DNA of 64,000 nucleotides from positions 1-64,000 of the forward strand of contig CAJTUE010000007.1 of the NCBI GenBank assembly GCA_910579775.1. The letters run 5' to 3'. Both the position numbers and the translations under genes were made by a program. The notes under the pieces were generated by a model. The model saw only the letters and a list, made by a program, of their open reading frames with translations, ran no database searches and was not told where the DNA came from. The DNA comes from an uncultured Oscillospiraceae bacterium. GTDB lineage: Bacteria > Bacillota > Clostridia > Oscillospirales > Oscillospiraceae. How positions within the stretch are numbered: the first letter of the stretch is position 1; each line of letters begins with the position of its first letter. Positions 6,655-14,844 of this stretch are shown here, piece after piece.

Positions 6655-8469
6655 TTAGACAAAAAAGCAGGGGCGGACGCCCGCCGACCAGGAGGCATAG
6701 TTATTGCTGTTGGAGCCGTCGGTATTCACATCACAGAAACCGTTACTGTTGTAGTAAGAAGCCGAGCGCGACCACCACCACACGGCGGTAGAAGTCGCCG
6801 TATGCTTGTAGGCTACCCTGGAATTGCCAGCTTTGAAGTAGTCATACTGGAGCTGACTGTTCTTCTCATACTGATTCGCATAGTTGCGCGTCCCGAAAAT
6901 CTCGAACTCCGCCGCCAGGGGGAGGTAATCGGTGGTCGCCGTGACCGCTCCCGCCGTGTTGGAGCTATTGCCGGTGTTGTCCGTGTACTTGGTGACGGAC
7001 TTCATAACGGCCCTCAAATCGCTCGGCAGGGCCGCCATGAGGCTTCCAGAAAGGGGGCTCGTCGGGCTTCTGTCGCTCCCCAGCACGGTCTTCCGCATCG
7101 CAGAGGCATTCCAGCCACCAGAGTTTGTCCGGGAGGTGTTCATGTGGAAATAGCCCGCGCTGGTCTGCTCGGCGTTGTACTGAGAATCACACAGGGCAAT
7201 ATCCTTCCCGCTGATCTTGCCGATCATAAAGTGGATGCGGTGGGCCCCTTCCTTGGCGCTGTTGTGGTTGAAGCCCAGGACAAAGGCCTGAACGGAGATG
7301 TTGGAGAAGGTAAAGTTGCCCACCTTCCCGTTGATGGTGATGGTCTTGGTGTCGCCGACGGCCCAATAGTTAGAGCCTTCGTCGGCGTCGGAGGCCGCCT
7401 TGATCGCCGCCCAGGAGTTGCTATTGAGAGTGGTAACGAAAAGGTTGATCTGCGCGGAACACGTCTTGTTGGCCGGGGCGGTGTAGTTGGTGCCCGCCGC
7501 TACCTTGACGGTGATCGTCACAGAGCCAAAGGCCTTTCCTGTCACCGTGACGGTGGTTCCACTCACCGAGACAGTAGCCACGCCGGTATTGCTGGAGGTG
7601 GCGGAAATGGCCCCGTCACCGGGCCGCGTGACCGCGATCTGGCCGGTGGTGGCCGCCTTGTTCAAGGTCATGGAGGTCTTACTCAAGGACAGCGACCCCG
7701 CCGCCTTGCCAATGCTCCAGTCGGCGGACTTCGCCGCCGTGGTGCCGTCGGCCCATTTATAGTTGCTGGTGGGGGTAAAGGTGGCGGTGTAGGTTCCTGC
7801 GTTGGTGGCGCTGGAGGTTCCTCCCAGGGTCATCTTTGCGGAATCATAGCCGCTCCAGGCCGGAGACTGAGCACTTCCGTTGTAGGTACGGCTTCCACTC
7901 TGCGACGGGACAGTGGAGATAGAGGCCCGCCCGATACTCCAGGAGGCGCTTTTTGCCCCCGTGGTGCCGTCCGACCACTGATAGTTAGGCGTCGGCGTAA
8001 AGGTCGCGGAATACGATCCCGCGTTGGTGGCCTTCTTGGTGCCGCCAATGGTGAGCATGGCGGTGTTGTAGTTGGCCCAGGCCGGGGTCAGCTCCGCCCC
8101 GGTATAGGTCAGGGTGCCGCTCTGAGAGGGCACCGTAGAAATAGCCGCCCGCTGGATAGACCAGGGAACGGTGACGGGATCGGTAGAGCCTCCGGCCCAG
8201 TGATAGTCACCCTTCGGGGTAAAGATGGCATTGTAGGTTCCGGCATCCGTCCCAGAGGTAACGCCGGAAAGCTCCAGCATCTCAGGATCATAGCCGTTCC
8301 AGGCCGGGGACTGTGCGCTCCCGTTGAAGATCAAAGTGCCGTTCTGAGACGGTACAGCGTTGATGACGAAGGCAAAATCAGAAACGGCCTTGAGGGCCTT
8401 CTCTGCCTTTGCGTCCACCTTCGCCAGCTCTGCCCCAGATACGCCGGGGACATTGACATGACCGATCAT
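6655..8469 (-). CDS. DGR-diversified tail fibre / receptor-binding protein
   Basis: A 604-residue secreted-type modular protein without signal peptide. After a short N-terminal helix come three tandem repeats of about 80 residues (around 37-108, 109-183, 184-255), each with PSQSGTLTYTG-like and NAGTYTATFTP-like segments, which resemble MBG/Ig-like modules. A Big_2-type Ig domain follows (about 255-345). The C-terminal 260 residues fit a DUF6273/C-type lectin fold ending in AVWWWSRSAS and WSAGVRPCFFV. The VR covers this terminus. Relative to TR it shows Asn to Ser, Tyr, Gly, Ser and Tyr changes. This is the arrangement of Mtd-like DGR target proteins, which bind host surface ligands. The variable residues are inferred to sit on the lectin binding face. 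Confidence 0.88.
   Translation of the reverse strand: MIGHVNVPGVSGAELAKVDAKAEKALKAVSDFAFVINAVPSQNGTLIFNGSAQSPAWNGYDPEMLELSGVTSGTDAGTYNAIFTPKGDYHWAGGSTDPVTVPWSIQRAAISTVPSQSGTLTYTGAELTPAWANYNTAMLTIGGTKKATNAGSYSATFTPTPNYQWSDGTTGAKSASWSIGRASISTVPSQSGSRTYNGSAQSPAWSGYDSAKMTLGGTSSATNAGTYTATFTPTSNYKWADGTTAAKSADWSIGKAAGSLSLSKTSMTLNKAATTGQIAVTRPGDGAISATSSNTGVATVSVSGTTVTVTGKAFGSVTITVKVAAGTNYTAPANKTCSAQINLFVTTLNSNSWAAIKAASDADEGSNYWAVGDTKTITINGKVGNFTFSNISVQAFVLGFNHNSAKEGAHRIHFMIGKISGKDIALCDSQYNAEQTSAGYFHMNTSRTNSGGWNASAMRKTVLGSDRSPTSPLSGSLMAALPSDLRAVMKSVTKYTDNTGNSSNTAGAVTATTDYLPLAAEFEIFGTRNYANQYEKNSQLQYDYFKAGNSRVAYKHTATSTAVWWWSRSASYYNSNGFCDVNTDGSNSNNYASWSAGVRPCFFV
6668..6788 (-). repeat. DGR variable repeat (VR)
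   Basis: A 121-bp near-copy of TR (5582-5702) at the extreme 3' end of the fibre gene. Substituted positions are 6699, 6707, 6740, 6741, 6753, 6758 and 6759, all opposite TR adenines on the coding strand. No change is found at a TR C, G or T. The last codons of the gene lie just past its end. Confidence 0.95.
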
Positions 8470-8481
8470 GGTGGTTCCTCC

Positions 8482-8886
8482 TCAAGATTTGATGATCCGC
8501 ACCTGGAGAGTGATCGCCTTTGTGGGCTGAGTGACAGCATAAAAGCGGATGTGCCCGCTGATGGTGGCCGAGGTGGGGCACAGGCCGCATTTGGTGGCCT
8601 CTGTGAGGCTTGCGGGATCGAGGATGCTCTCACTCCCGTCCGCCTCAGTAACGCCCTGTACGGGCGCGTCAAGGGCGTAGGGATAGCCCGCCGCATTGAC
8701 GGCAGAATTTGGATTCTGCTTCCAGCCGGACGGCTGGAGTGTGACCGAAACAAATTCGGCCTTGTCAGCCTTCATCTCTGCAACCTCAGTGATTGCGGCG
8801 ACGGCGGCGCTTGCAACGGCGGCGATCTTGACCTGCACCAATTCGGCGAGCTCTTTCAGGTGGGTTAGATCAGGGCTTTTCTTCAT
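8482..8886 (-). CDS. Small tail protein upstream of the variable fibre gene
   Basis: A 134-residue protein with an N-terminal helix (LKELAELVQVKIAAVASAAVAAITE) likely to trimerise, followed by a beta-rich part ending in TLQVRIIKS. It sits between the fixed fibre gene and the DGR target, suggesting a fibre connector or chaperone. The ATG at 8886 is chosen because GGAGG lies 8 bases upstream; a GTG three codons earlier is too close to that site. Confidence 0.6.
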   Translation of the reverse strand: MKKSPDLTHLKELAELVQVKIAAVASAAVAAITEVAEMKADKAEFVSVTLQPSGWKQNPNSAVNAAGYPYALDAPVQGVTEADGSESILDPASLTEATKCGLCPTSATISGHIRFYAVTQPTKAITLQVRIIKS

Positions 8887-8900
8887 GTATGTCACCTCCA

Positions 8901-8931
8901 GAAAATCAAGGAGGGCCCCGAAGGGCCCTCC
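8901..8931 (-). terminator. Intrinsic terminator after the tail fibre gene
   Basis: On the minus strand a 9-bp stem (8931-8923 with 8918-8910) with a TTCG tetraloop is followed by TTGATTTTC. It lies between the fibre gene stop (8953) and the next gene. The short T-tract suggests partial termination, which could lower expression of the DGR target and lysis genes. Confidence 0.65.
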
Positions 8932-8952
8932 CCGTTGTCGTGGATCTGGAGT

Positions 8953-9951
8953 TTACTCCGCCTCAGGGCCGAAGACCTCGTTCAGCATTTCATCGGTTTC
9001 TGCGCCCTGCGCCATTTGTTCGGGGGCCAAAGTGGCGTAGACATGGGCGGTGCCGCCCTCTTCGACGGTCAGGCTTTCGCTTGCCTTGACGCCGCCGAGG
9101 GTGGTCGGAGTTGCTACCGGGAGGACATAGGCCTCACCACCTCCTCCACCTGGGCCGACGCCTCCACCGATCCCAGCCGCCAAAAGGTAGCAGGTGCCGG
9201 TGATCTCGGCCTTCGGGATGTCCTGAGCATAGAAGCGCAAGATCCCGTCCTCCACGGTTTCCACCATAGGGCTGAGGCCACAGACAGCGGCGATGTCCAG
9301 GCTGATATTATCCAAAGCCACATCCGGGAAATGCGACATGGAAATGTGGCTGTCTGCCAGGTCGGCATAATAGGCACACCGGGGGGTAGTGCTCTCCCCC
9401 TTTACCCAGGCAGAAACGGGAATAGAAACAGGGATAACGGTCATTCCCACGGCGCGGCCCGCAAAGGCGGCCAGGTCGGCGGCGCGGGCGAGGCCGTCGG
9501 GGTTGATGTTAGCTACAACGCTGGAGGCGCCGGAAATGACGTTGATGATCTCGAAGGTCACCAATTTACTTACTGCGTCCCCTTCCGGGCGAACCCACAC
9601 GGGGTCGGCCTGGAGCTGGAGGTAGGAATAGGCCACTTCTGCACCTTCGGCGGCGGGATCAGCCACAAAGAGCATGACCCCCTTGATGGCAAATCCAGCC
9701 TCCACCCCAATACTGGAGGCCTGGACTACGACGGTTGCCTCCCCGTCGCCGGTGTTATCCGTGCTGACGATGAGGCCGTCGCGTTCAAATTTCACGGGCT
9801 GGGTGAGGCTTTCGACGGGAATCCCCTCCGGGATGTCCCCGCCGTCAAGGGCGGCCCTTGTGAACCTGATCTGCCCCTCACCCGCCAGGATGCGCCCCAG
9901 CACCTCATAGCCGCTGTTAAGCAGAACTGCCCCTTGAGCTTCATTCGGCAT
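8953..9951 (-). CDS. Phage tail fibre protein
   Basis: A 332-residue tail fibre or collar protein. The N-terminal 100 residues start with MPNEAQGAVLLNSGYEVLGR, resembling phage tail-fibre attachment domains. A Gly-rich hinge (IGGGVGPGGGGG) near residue 265 is followed by TPTTLGGVKASESL, a motif common in fibre repeats. The C-terminal end is acidic. It follows the baseplate gene by 4 bases, as P2-type H follows I. Confidence 0.7.
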   Translation of the reverse strand: MPNEAQGAVLLNSGYEVLGRILAGEGQIRFTRAALDGGDIPEGIPVESLTQPVKFERDGLIVSTDNTGDGEATVVVQASSIGVEAGFAIKGVMLFVADPAAEGAEVAYSYLQLQADPVWVRPEGDAVSKLVTFEIINVISGASSVVANINPDGLARAADLAAFAGRAVGMTVIPVSIPVSAWVKGESTTPRCAYYADLADSHISMSHFPDVALDNISLDIAAVCGLSPMVETVEDGILRFYAQDIPKAEITGTCYLLAAGIGGGVGPGGGGGEAYVLPVATPTTLGGVKASESLTVEEGGTAHVYATLAPEQMAQGAETDEMLNEVFGPEAE

Positions 9952-9955
9952 GGTA

Positions 9956-10588
9956 TTACCTCGCTTTCGTGCTTGCCTTGACCGCCTCAGCGGCGGGGCC
10001 AGCTCTGATAGTTTCTTCGATGATAACCGGGATTCCGTAGTAGCTCCTGGTGTCTCCCTTGCGGTAGTTTCTCAGGAACACTCGCGTTCCTACACCACCC
10101 GCCGCAATCCGCTTCATAAGCTGGGCGATCAGCGGGACCGCCTCCCGGCGCTCGGCATCGAGGATGCCTTCATCCACATAAATCCAGATTTTCGCCGGAA
10201 ACAGCTCTTCGATGTCAACCTGATCTTCCTTTACATCAAAGAGGTTCGCCGCCGCCGTGATGATGGTGTCAATATCACCGCCGGACAGCATGGAGATCAT
10301 TTTGACCTTGATGAGGAGGCGGTAGAAGGTATCGTCGGCCCCCTCCCTCCTCACGCCGAAGTTGTAGCCGTATCTGTCAAGGACTTTCCCTTGAGCATTG
10401 TCGAGGTCATCCCATAGCCTGATACGGTCAGCGTTTTCGTGGATGATCTCAAGCCCCCAGGCCAGCGTACCAAAGAGCTTCCCGATGTTGGTCGCCGGGG
10501 GAAGGCCGTGTTTCTCGTTGCGGATGTCCTCGTGGGTATAAGCGCCGGTCAGATACTCCAGCATTTGGGATAAATGCCCATAGCTCAT
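9956..10588 (-). CDS. Baseplate protein, gpI/YmfQ-like
   Basis: A 210-residue protein with helical N-terminus and a C-terminal YYGIPVIIEET segment. The sequence DRYGYNFGVRREGADD near residue 73 is typical of the tail-tip proteins that follow baseplate J in contractile phages. It probably links the wedge to the fibre. It overlaps the baseplate J stop by four bases. Confidence 0.7.
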   Translation of the reverse strand: MSYGHLSQMLEYLTGAYTHEDIRNEKHGLPPATNIGKLFGTLAWGLEIIHENADRIRLWDDLDNAQGKVLDRYGYNFGVRREGADDTFYRLLIKVKMISMLSGGDIDTIITAAANLFDVKEDQVDIEELFPAKIWIYVDEGILDAERREAVPLIAQLMKRIAAGGVGTRVFLRNYRKGDTRSYYGIPVIIEETIRAGPAAEAVKASTKAR

Positions 10589-11763
10589 ACCACAATCACC
10601 TTCCCCGCGTCCGTGACGGCCTTCTCTCTGGTGCCGACAGGAATATTCCCATCGCCGTAGGAAGCGCCGTCTTGGCTGATCTTGAGGTCAAAGTCAACGA
10701 CGCCGGGAACCCCCAGGACGACGCCGGGAAGGGCCATGTAAAGCACCTCCTGACCGATACTGAGGCCACTCGTTGCGTCTCCGCCGATATAGGAGATCAG
10801 GGCCTCGGTGATTCGGTCTTTCCCGTCGGAGGGAAAGCTCCCGCTTGTCCTGAGATTTTCGATCTTCACGAAGACGGGAACGGTGGTCGGCCTTGAGAAA
10901 TTGACGGTGAAGAGCCGCCCGTTCTTGCCGACCACCTGGACAGAGCGGTTCCCGTAGGTCTGGATTCCCCCGGCCTTCCGTCGGTAGATGGCTTGAGCTA
11001 CCTCCTGATCGAGGCCACCGTAGACCACGATCTCAATGCTGTGGGGAGGAAGGCCCTGATCGTCCGTGGCGTCGGTGTCGTTCTCATAGCCCGTGGCGGA
11101 TGTGACCGCCTCGACATTCTGGAGGATTTCACCGGCGATGGCGTCTACATTGACGCCACCCGCAAAGTCAACGCTCTTGGAGTAGCGATCCCGGAACTCC
11201 TCATCGGTTTCCCTCCCGTGCCCGCCGTCGATGGCGGCGGGGTTGGTACACGAAGAAACGCCGTCCAGCGGGTTTGTGATCTCCCGGACGGTGCCGGGGG
11301 CGGCGTCATAGTCCGCCCCGGTTTCCACCGCCTGAACAGGAAGGGTGATCTCTCCATCCTCTCCGATCCTCCCCTCCCCCAGGACGGCGTACTGGAGGCC
11401 AGCAACCGTCCGCACCAGGAAGCCCACGGGAATGACCGTGCCGGGGGTGCCGGTAAAGGTCACATACCCCGTCGCTTTCTGAGCAGGGAGAAGTTGAAGG
11501 CCAATGGCCTTCCCCAGATTGTAAAGGCTCGCTCCCACGGCGGTATCTACAAATCTGCTGTTGTAGACATCCTCAATGAGGCTGAAAAGCACATTGAGCA
11601 TCCAGGCGAAAATACGGAGGAAAACGCCCAGCGGCGATCTCACCGTCAGATTCGCGGAGGCTCCAAAGAACTCCCTCGCCTTGTACTCGATGGCGTCCAG
11701 GAGTTCAACGTATGTGGGGCGGTGGAAGCCTCTCTCGGTTACGCCCCACTCTTGGGTGTTCAT
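10585..11763 (-). CDS. Baseplate J family protein
   Basis: A 392-residue baseplate wedge protein (gpJ/gp47/XkdT family). Family marks are the N-terminal TYVELLDAIEYKAREFFG, the central GTVIPVGFLVRT and the segment GRETDEEFRDRYSKSVDFAGG. It assembles the baseplate around the hub in contractile tails. It overlaps its neighbours by 4 bases on both sides, as expected in a translationally coupled baseplate operon. Confidence 0.9.
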   Translation of the reverse strand: MNTQEWGVTERGFHRPTYVELLDAIEYKAREFFGASANLTVRSPLGVFLRIFAWMLNVLFSLIEDVYNSRFVDTAVGASLYNLGKAIGLQLLPAQKATGYVTFTGTPGTVIPVGFLVRTVAGLQYAVLGEGRIGEDGEITLPVQAVETGADYDAAPGTVREITNPLDGVSSCTNPAAIDGGHGRETDEEFRDRYSKSVDFAGGVNVDAIAGEILQNVEAVTSATGYENDTDATDDQGLPPHSIEIVVYGGLDQEVAQAIYRRKAGGIQTYGNRSVQVVGKNGRLFTVNFSRPTTVPVFVKIENLRTSGSFPSDGKDRITEALISYIGGDATSGLSIGQEVLYMALPGVVLGVPGVVDFDLKISQDGASYGDGNIPVGTREKAVTDAGKVIVV

Positions 11764-12131
11764 CCCTTTGTCACCTCCGTTGTAATGGTATGACCGTTTT
11801 CAAGGCGTCCGGCGGCGCTGATCTCCAGCTCCCGGCCCTCGAATTTGTACTCTACGTTCTCCACCTCAGCAACGCCGGGTTCCTGGAGAACGGCGTCCCG
11901 GATGACCTCTGGAACCTCATCCTCTTCGAGCTCACCAGGCTTTTTTCCCATGATTCGCTCATAGTCGGTGCCGTGGGTGGGGTCAAAGGGGAACTCGCCG
12001 CGCCAGACATCCAACGTGAGCCGGACATTTTGGGCCGTGGCCTCATCTCCGGCAACAGTCTGCATGATCCCGGCGTCGTCAAAGGTGATGTCCCGCGTGG
12101 TGGGGTCAATCCTCAGTGTAAATTGAGCCAT
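11760..12131 (-). CDS. GPW/gp25 family baseplate protein
   Basis: A 123-residue protein with the gp25 pattern: GDEATAQNVRLTLDVWRGEFPFDPTHG in the first half and a beta strand with an acidic helix after. It forms the inner baseplate wedge where the sheath attaches. It lies directly before baseplate J, the usual order (XkdS, XkdT). Confidence 0.88.
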   Translation of the reverse strand: MAQFTLRIDPTTRDITFDDAGIMQTVAGDEATAQNVRLTLDVWRGEFPFDPTHGTDYERIMGKKPGELEEDEVPEVIRDAVLQEPGVAEVENVEYKFEGRELEISAAGRLENGHTITTEVTKG

Positions 12132-12134
12132 AGG

Positions 12135-12473
12135 CTACCCTCCAATCAGGACGTTCCCGCTCCCCTCAGTGACGGCCCCGGCTCCGCTGTGGGCGGAGAG
12201 GGCATCACCGGCGCGGGCGGCGGGTTTCCCGTTTATGAATACTGTGGAACTACCGGCGGCCACGGCCCCCTGAGAGGCCCCACAACAGGCGTCGCGCTCT
12301 GTCGTGGAACTTCCCTGGGTAGCCGCCGGTAGGCCGTTTATCAGAACATCGGAGGCGCATCCCCCGCTGATCTCCCCGGTAAATTGCATTGGAGTGTGCG
12401 GTGGGGTGTGCCCCGAATGTTCGCCAGATGTAATACCCTGGACGTGATCGCCCAGGCGGGCCGCGCCACTCAT
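12135..12473 (-). CDS. PAAR-domain tail spike tip protein
   Basis: A 112-residue PAAR protein. It starts MSGAARLGDHVQG, has two VFINGKPAARAGD-type repeats and Gly/Ala-rich turns. PAAR proteins cap the spike trimer with a sharp metal-binding cone; His and Cys residues are present (HSGHTPPH, DACC). The start has GGGAGGG at 6 bases. About two thirds of the gene overlaps, in another frame, the C-terminus read for the upstream spike gene. Confidence 0.85.
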   Translation of the reverse strand: MSGAARLGDHVQGITSGEHSGHTPPHTPMQFTGEISGGCASDVLINGLPAATQGSSTTERDACCGASQGAVAAGSSTVFINGKPAARAGDALSAHSGAGAVTEGSGNVLIGG

Positions 12474-13023
12474 TCCGATCCCTCCCTAAGTTAAGGCGGG
12501 TGATCCCGCCCTTGGTGGTGAAGTCGCCGGTAATGGTGACGTTGCCCTTGATCTCAATGCCAGATCTCCCGATGGAGAGGAATACCGAGCCGTCGTCGGT
12601 GCCCATAACCAGGGCCCCAGAAGGAAACGCAGGGGCCTTTCTGTTACCGGCCAGGATTCCGCCGATGAACACGGCATCGTCCCCGCTGTGAAGGCGCTCA
12701 GTGTTGGGATCAGCCTCGATCCCCCCGGCGATGGTGGCGTCGCTGTCCCTGTCCAGGTAGACAACTACGCCGATGTCCCCCGCCTTATAGACCGGGCGAA
12801 ATGTGTACCCTCCACCGCAGACCACGGACACGGGAACCGAGAGGATCTGCGGCTTGGTCTGGTAGCCGTCCTCATCCGGGTATCGCGTCAGAGGAAGGAC
12901 ATCAACCCTCATCGTGTTCTCGTTGAAGGCGATGACCTTTACAATATCTGCCACGCATAGTCCGGCGGCGAAGGCTTGATCCTTCGCGTCTTCGTAGGCC
13001 CTTTTGGGGTTCTGTCTTGCCAT
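12250..13023 (-). CDS. Gp138-type membrane-puncturing spike protein with odd C-terminal overlap
   Basis: A 257-residue frame. Residues 1-180 fit a spike: an OB-fold N-terminal domain (ADIVKVIAFNENTMRVDVLP), a GDIGVVVYLDRDSD strand and a beta-helical stalk (SGIEIKGNVTITGDFTTKGG). The remaining 75 residues are Arg/Gly/Pro-rich and overlap the PAAR gene by 224 bases, which is not natural spike sequence. One extra G in GGGCGGG near 12500 would end the protein at KGGDHPP-stop, just before the PAAR ribosome binding site. So the true protein is probably about 180 residues and the tail an artefact of a single-base loss. Confidence 0.75.
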   Translation of the reverse strand: MARQNPKRAYEDAKDQAFAAGLCVADIVKVIAFNENTMRVDVLPLTRYPDEDGYQTKPQILSVPVSVVCGGGYTFRPVYKAGDIGVVVYLDRDSDATIAGGIEADPNTERLHSGDDAVFIGGILAGNRKAPAFPSGALVMGTDDGSVFLSIGRSGIEIKGNVTITGDFTTKGGITRLNLGRDRNEWRGPPGRSRPGYYIWRTFGAHPTAHSNAIYRGDQRGMRLRCSDKRPTGGYPGKFHDRARRLLWGLSGGRGRR

Positions 13024-13035
13024 GGCTTCCTCCTA

Positions 13036-13884
13036 TCAGGCGGGCCGCATTTCGATGGTGGTCTTCCAGGCCCCGCGCGGGCTCCCGGTATGCTTGCCAC
13101 GGGCAACAACAAAGCGCCCGTTCAAAGACTTGGACTGGACGACTACCAGCTCGGCGGGGCCGATGTGGTAATTGAGAAGGCACTCGCGGGTGATGAAATT
13201 TCCGTCCTCACCCTTTGCGGCGGCGCTCTTTTGGCTATCTGCGCCAACGGCGACAACGCTTTCCTCGGATTCGCTTCCGCTGAGGAGTAGCCCGCTCTGA
13301 GGAGACAGGATCACACCGTTGGAAATACCCTTGGATGGATCGTTGATGATAACGCCCCCGGAGCGGATCAGGAACCGGCTCTTACAGTCGTTTACCACAA
13401 TCTGTTTGAGGCTATCCTTCACCTTTCCGTTGCAGATGAGCCCCCGGTCATAGGTCTTGTTGACGGCGAGGCTGAACTCACCGATCTCAAGGCCGAAGAG
13501 ATTGAGGAGGTCAGAAACGATTTCCCGCGCCGTGCTACCCCTCGCATAGGTTTTAGAGACTTTGGCACTCAGCCATTGATCCATCGCGGCGGTAGCCGAA
13601 ATCTCCGTGATGATGTCGGTGTTCTGCTTCTTGTGGTTACAGGCGCTTACCTGGCCTACGAAGATGGCCCCCACATCGCCTTCATAGCCCGCATTTAGGA
13701 TGATGACGCTCCCCCGTCTGATACTCTTCCTGGTACTCTCCGAGAGGTTGTAGGCCTTGAATTTTGCTGTCTGGAGGGTGTCACTGTCCTCAAAGGGAAC
13801 CTCGAACTCGAAATAGAGGTTGTCCATGCTGTACCGGCGGTTCCCGATCTGGAGGGACGCCTCCCTCATCCAGAAGCTCATCAC
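13036..13884 (-). CDS. Baseplate hub protein (gpD/gp27-like)
   Basis: A 282-residue hub protein that links tube and spike. The N-terminus (NLYFEFEVPFEDSDTLQTAKFKAYNL, split by beta turns) and the segment ARGSTAREIVSDLLNLFGLEIG near residue 115 are typical of phage late control D / XkdQ-like hub proteins. It precedes the spike gene by 12 bases, as expected. Confidence 0.75.
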   Translation of the reverse strand: MMSFWMREASLQIGNRRYSMDNLYFEFEVPFEDSDTLQTAKFKAYNLSESTRKSIRRGSVIILNAGYEGDVGAIFVGQVSACNHKKQNTDIITEISATAAMDQWLSAKVSKTYARGSTAREIVSDLLNLFGLEIGEFSLAVNKTYDRGLICNGKVKDSLKQIVVNDCKSRFLIRSGGVIINDPSKGISNGVILSPQSGLLLSGSESEESVVAVGADSQKSAAAKGEDGNFITRECLLNYHIGPAELVVVQSKSLNGRFVVARGKHTGSPRGAWKTTIEMRPA

Positions 13885-14234
13885 GCCGCCCTCCTCTCGA
13901 ATAGGTAGAGCTTGACGGTCTTCCCCATGTTCTCCCAGGTGATCGTATCAACGTCATCGCCGGTGAGGCATAGGGGGATAATGACCGGGAGGGGGAATCG
14001 CTCATCCTCAATGGTGCCGAACATCGGCCTCCCGTAGCGGATGGGGTCGCCGTAGGCCAGCACCTCCCCGGTGGCGGCCACGGCAAGGTCGGCAGTAAAG
14101 AACCCGCCTACCTCGTTATATCGGATTGTAAAGGAAAAGGTCTTGTCGCCCAGCTTCACGGAGAAGTCATAGGGGACTTTCTCGGTGTCGATGTCGATAT
14201 ACTCGACCTCGGCCCCAAGGTCTATGAGTTGCAT
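13881..14234 (-). CDS. Baseplate plug-type protein (Pam3 gp18-like / DUF6983)
   Basis: A 117-residue beta-rich protein with SVKLGDKTFSFTIRYNEVGGFFTADL and GDPIRYGRPMFG, the pattern of the small protein that plugs the hub in cyanophage Pam3-type baseplates. It overlaps the hub gene start by four bases. Its position between the Dit-like protein and the hub supports the call. Confidence 0.65.
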   Translation of the reverse strand: MQLIDLGAEVEYIDIDTEKVPYDFSVKLGDKTFSFTIRYNEVGGFFTADLAVAATGEVLAYGDPIRYGRPMFGTIEDERFPLPVIIPLCLTGDDVDTITWENMGKTVKLYLFERRAA

Positions 14235-14237
14235 AGA

Positions 14238-14831
14238 TCACACCCTCCTCCCCGAATTGCTCGGCGTCGCGCGGGAAGAGGGCCCCGCGCTACTTGCCGG
14301 TTTCTTGTTGTAGCTGTTGACATAGGAGGCGTAGGCACTCGAAGAAATGACCTCGCTTGCCGTGGTCTTGAGGCCGTCCGCCCGCTTCTTCGCGGTCTGA
14401 GCCGATCCCTTCGAGGAGGCCGCCGCGTCCTGGGCGCTCATCATAGAGGCCGTTCCGCTGTCCTCAGCACTCCCAACGGTGATCTGCTTTAATGTCGCGG
14501 TAAAGGTAAAGCCCTTGCGGTTTTTGGCGTCGTGGGTGCTCTGGAGTTGCTGGATCACCAGATTCTCGATCCTGTTCCGCCCGGTATAGGTGAGGACATC
14601 CCCACCCTTCCACATGGCGTCAAGGATTGCGATTGCCTGGGCCCCGTCAACGACTGTCCCCGCCAGTTGGATAGTCCGCGGCTGACGGAACACATGATCG
14701 CTGATACTCTCGCCGCTCTCTACCGGGTTGTCGGTCACGGTGCTGGAACGGCTCACCGTCTCCTTGCCTACTGTCCCGATGGCCGGGGTAAAGCGGACGG
14801 TTCCACATTTTGCGCCTTGAAGCACATACAC
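14238..14831 (-). CDS. Dit-like tail protein
   Basis: A 197-residue protein. The first 120 residues (FRQPRTIQLAGTVVDGAQAI, NLVIQQLQSTHDAKNRKGF, FTFTATLKQI) match the N-terminal domain of distal-tail proteins of small contractile phages. The last 75 residues are low-complexity Ser/Ala-rich and lack a LysM domain that some homologs carry. It lies between the tape measure and the plug. Confidence 0.65.
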   Translation of the reverse strand: MYVLQGAKCGTVRFTPAIGTVGKETVSRSSTVTDNPVESGESISDHVFRQPRTIQLAGTVVDGAQAIAILDAMWKGGDVLTYTGRNRIENLVIQQLQSTHDAKNRKGFTFTATLKQITVGSAEDSGTASMMSAQDAAASSKGSAQTAKKRADGLKTTASEVISSSAYASYVNSYNKKPASSAGPSSRATPSNSGRRV

Positions 14832-14844
14832 GGGTCATCCCTCC

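Noticed and set aside
6802..8868. Plus-strand open frame of 688 codons opposite the fibre gene
   Set aside because: No ribosome binding site and Arg/Gly-rich composition; the minus-strand fibre protein has clear repeats and a VR.
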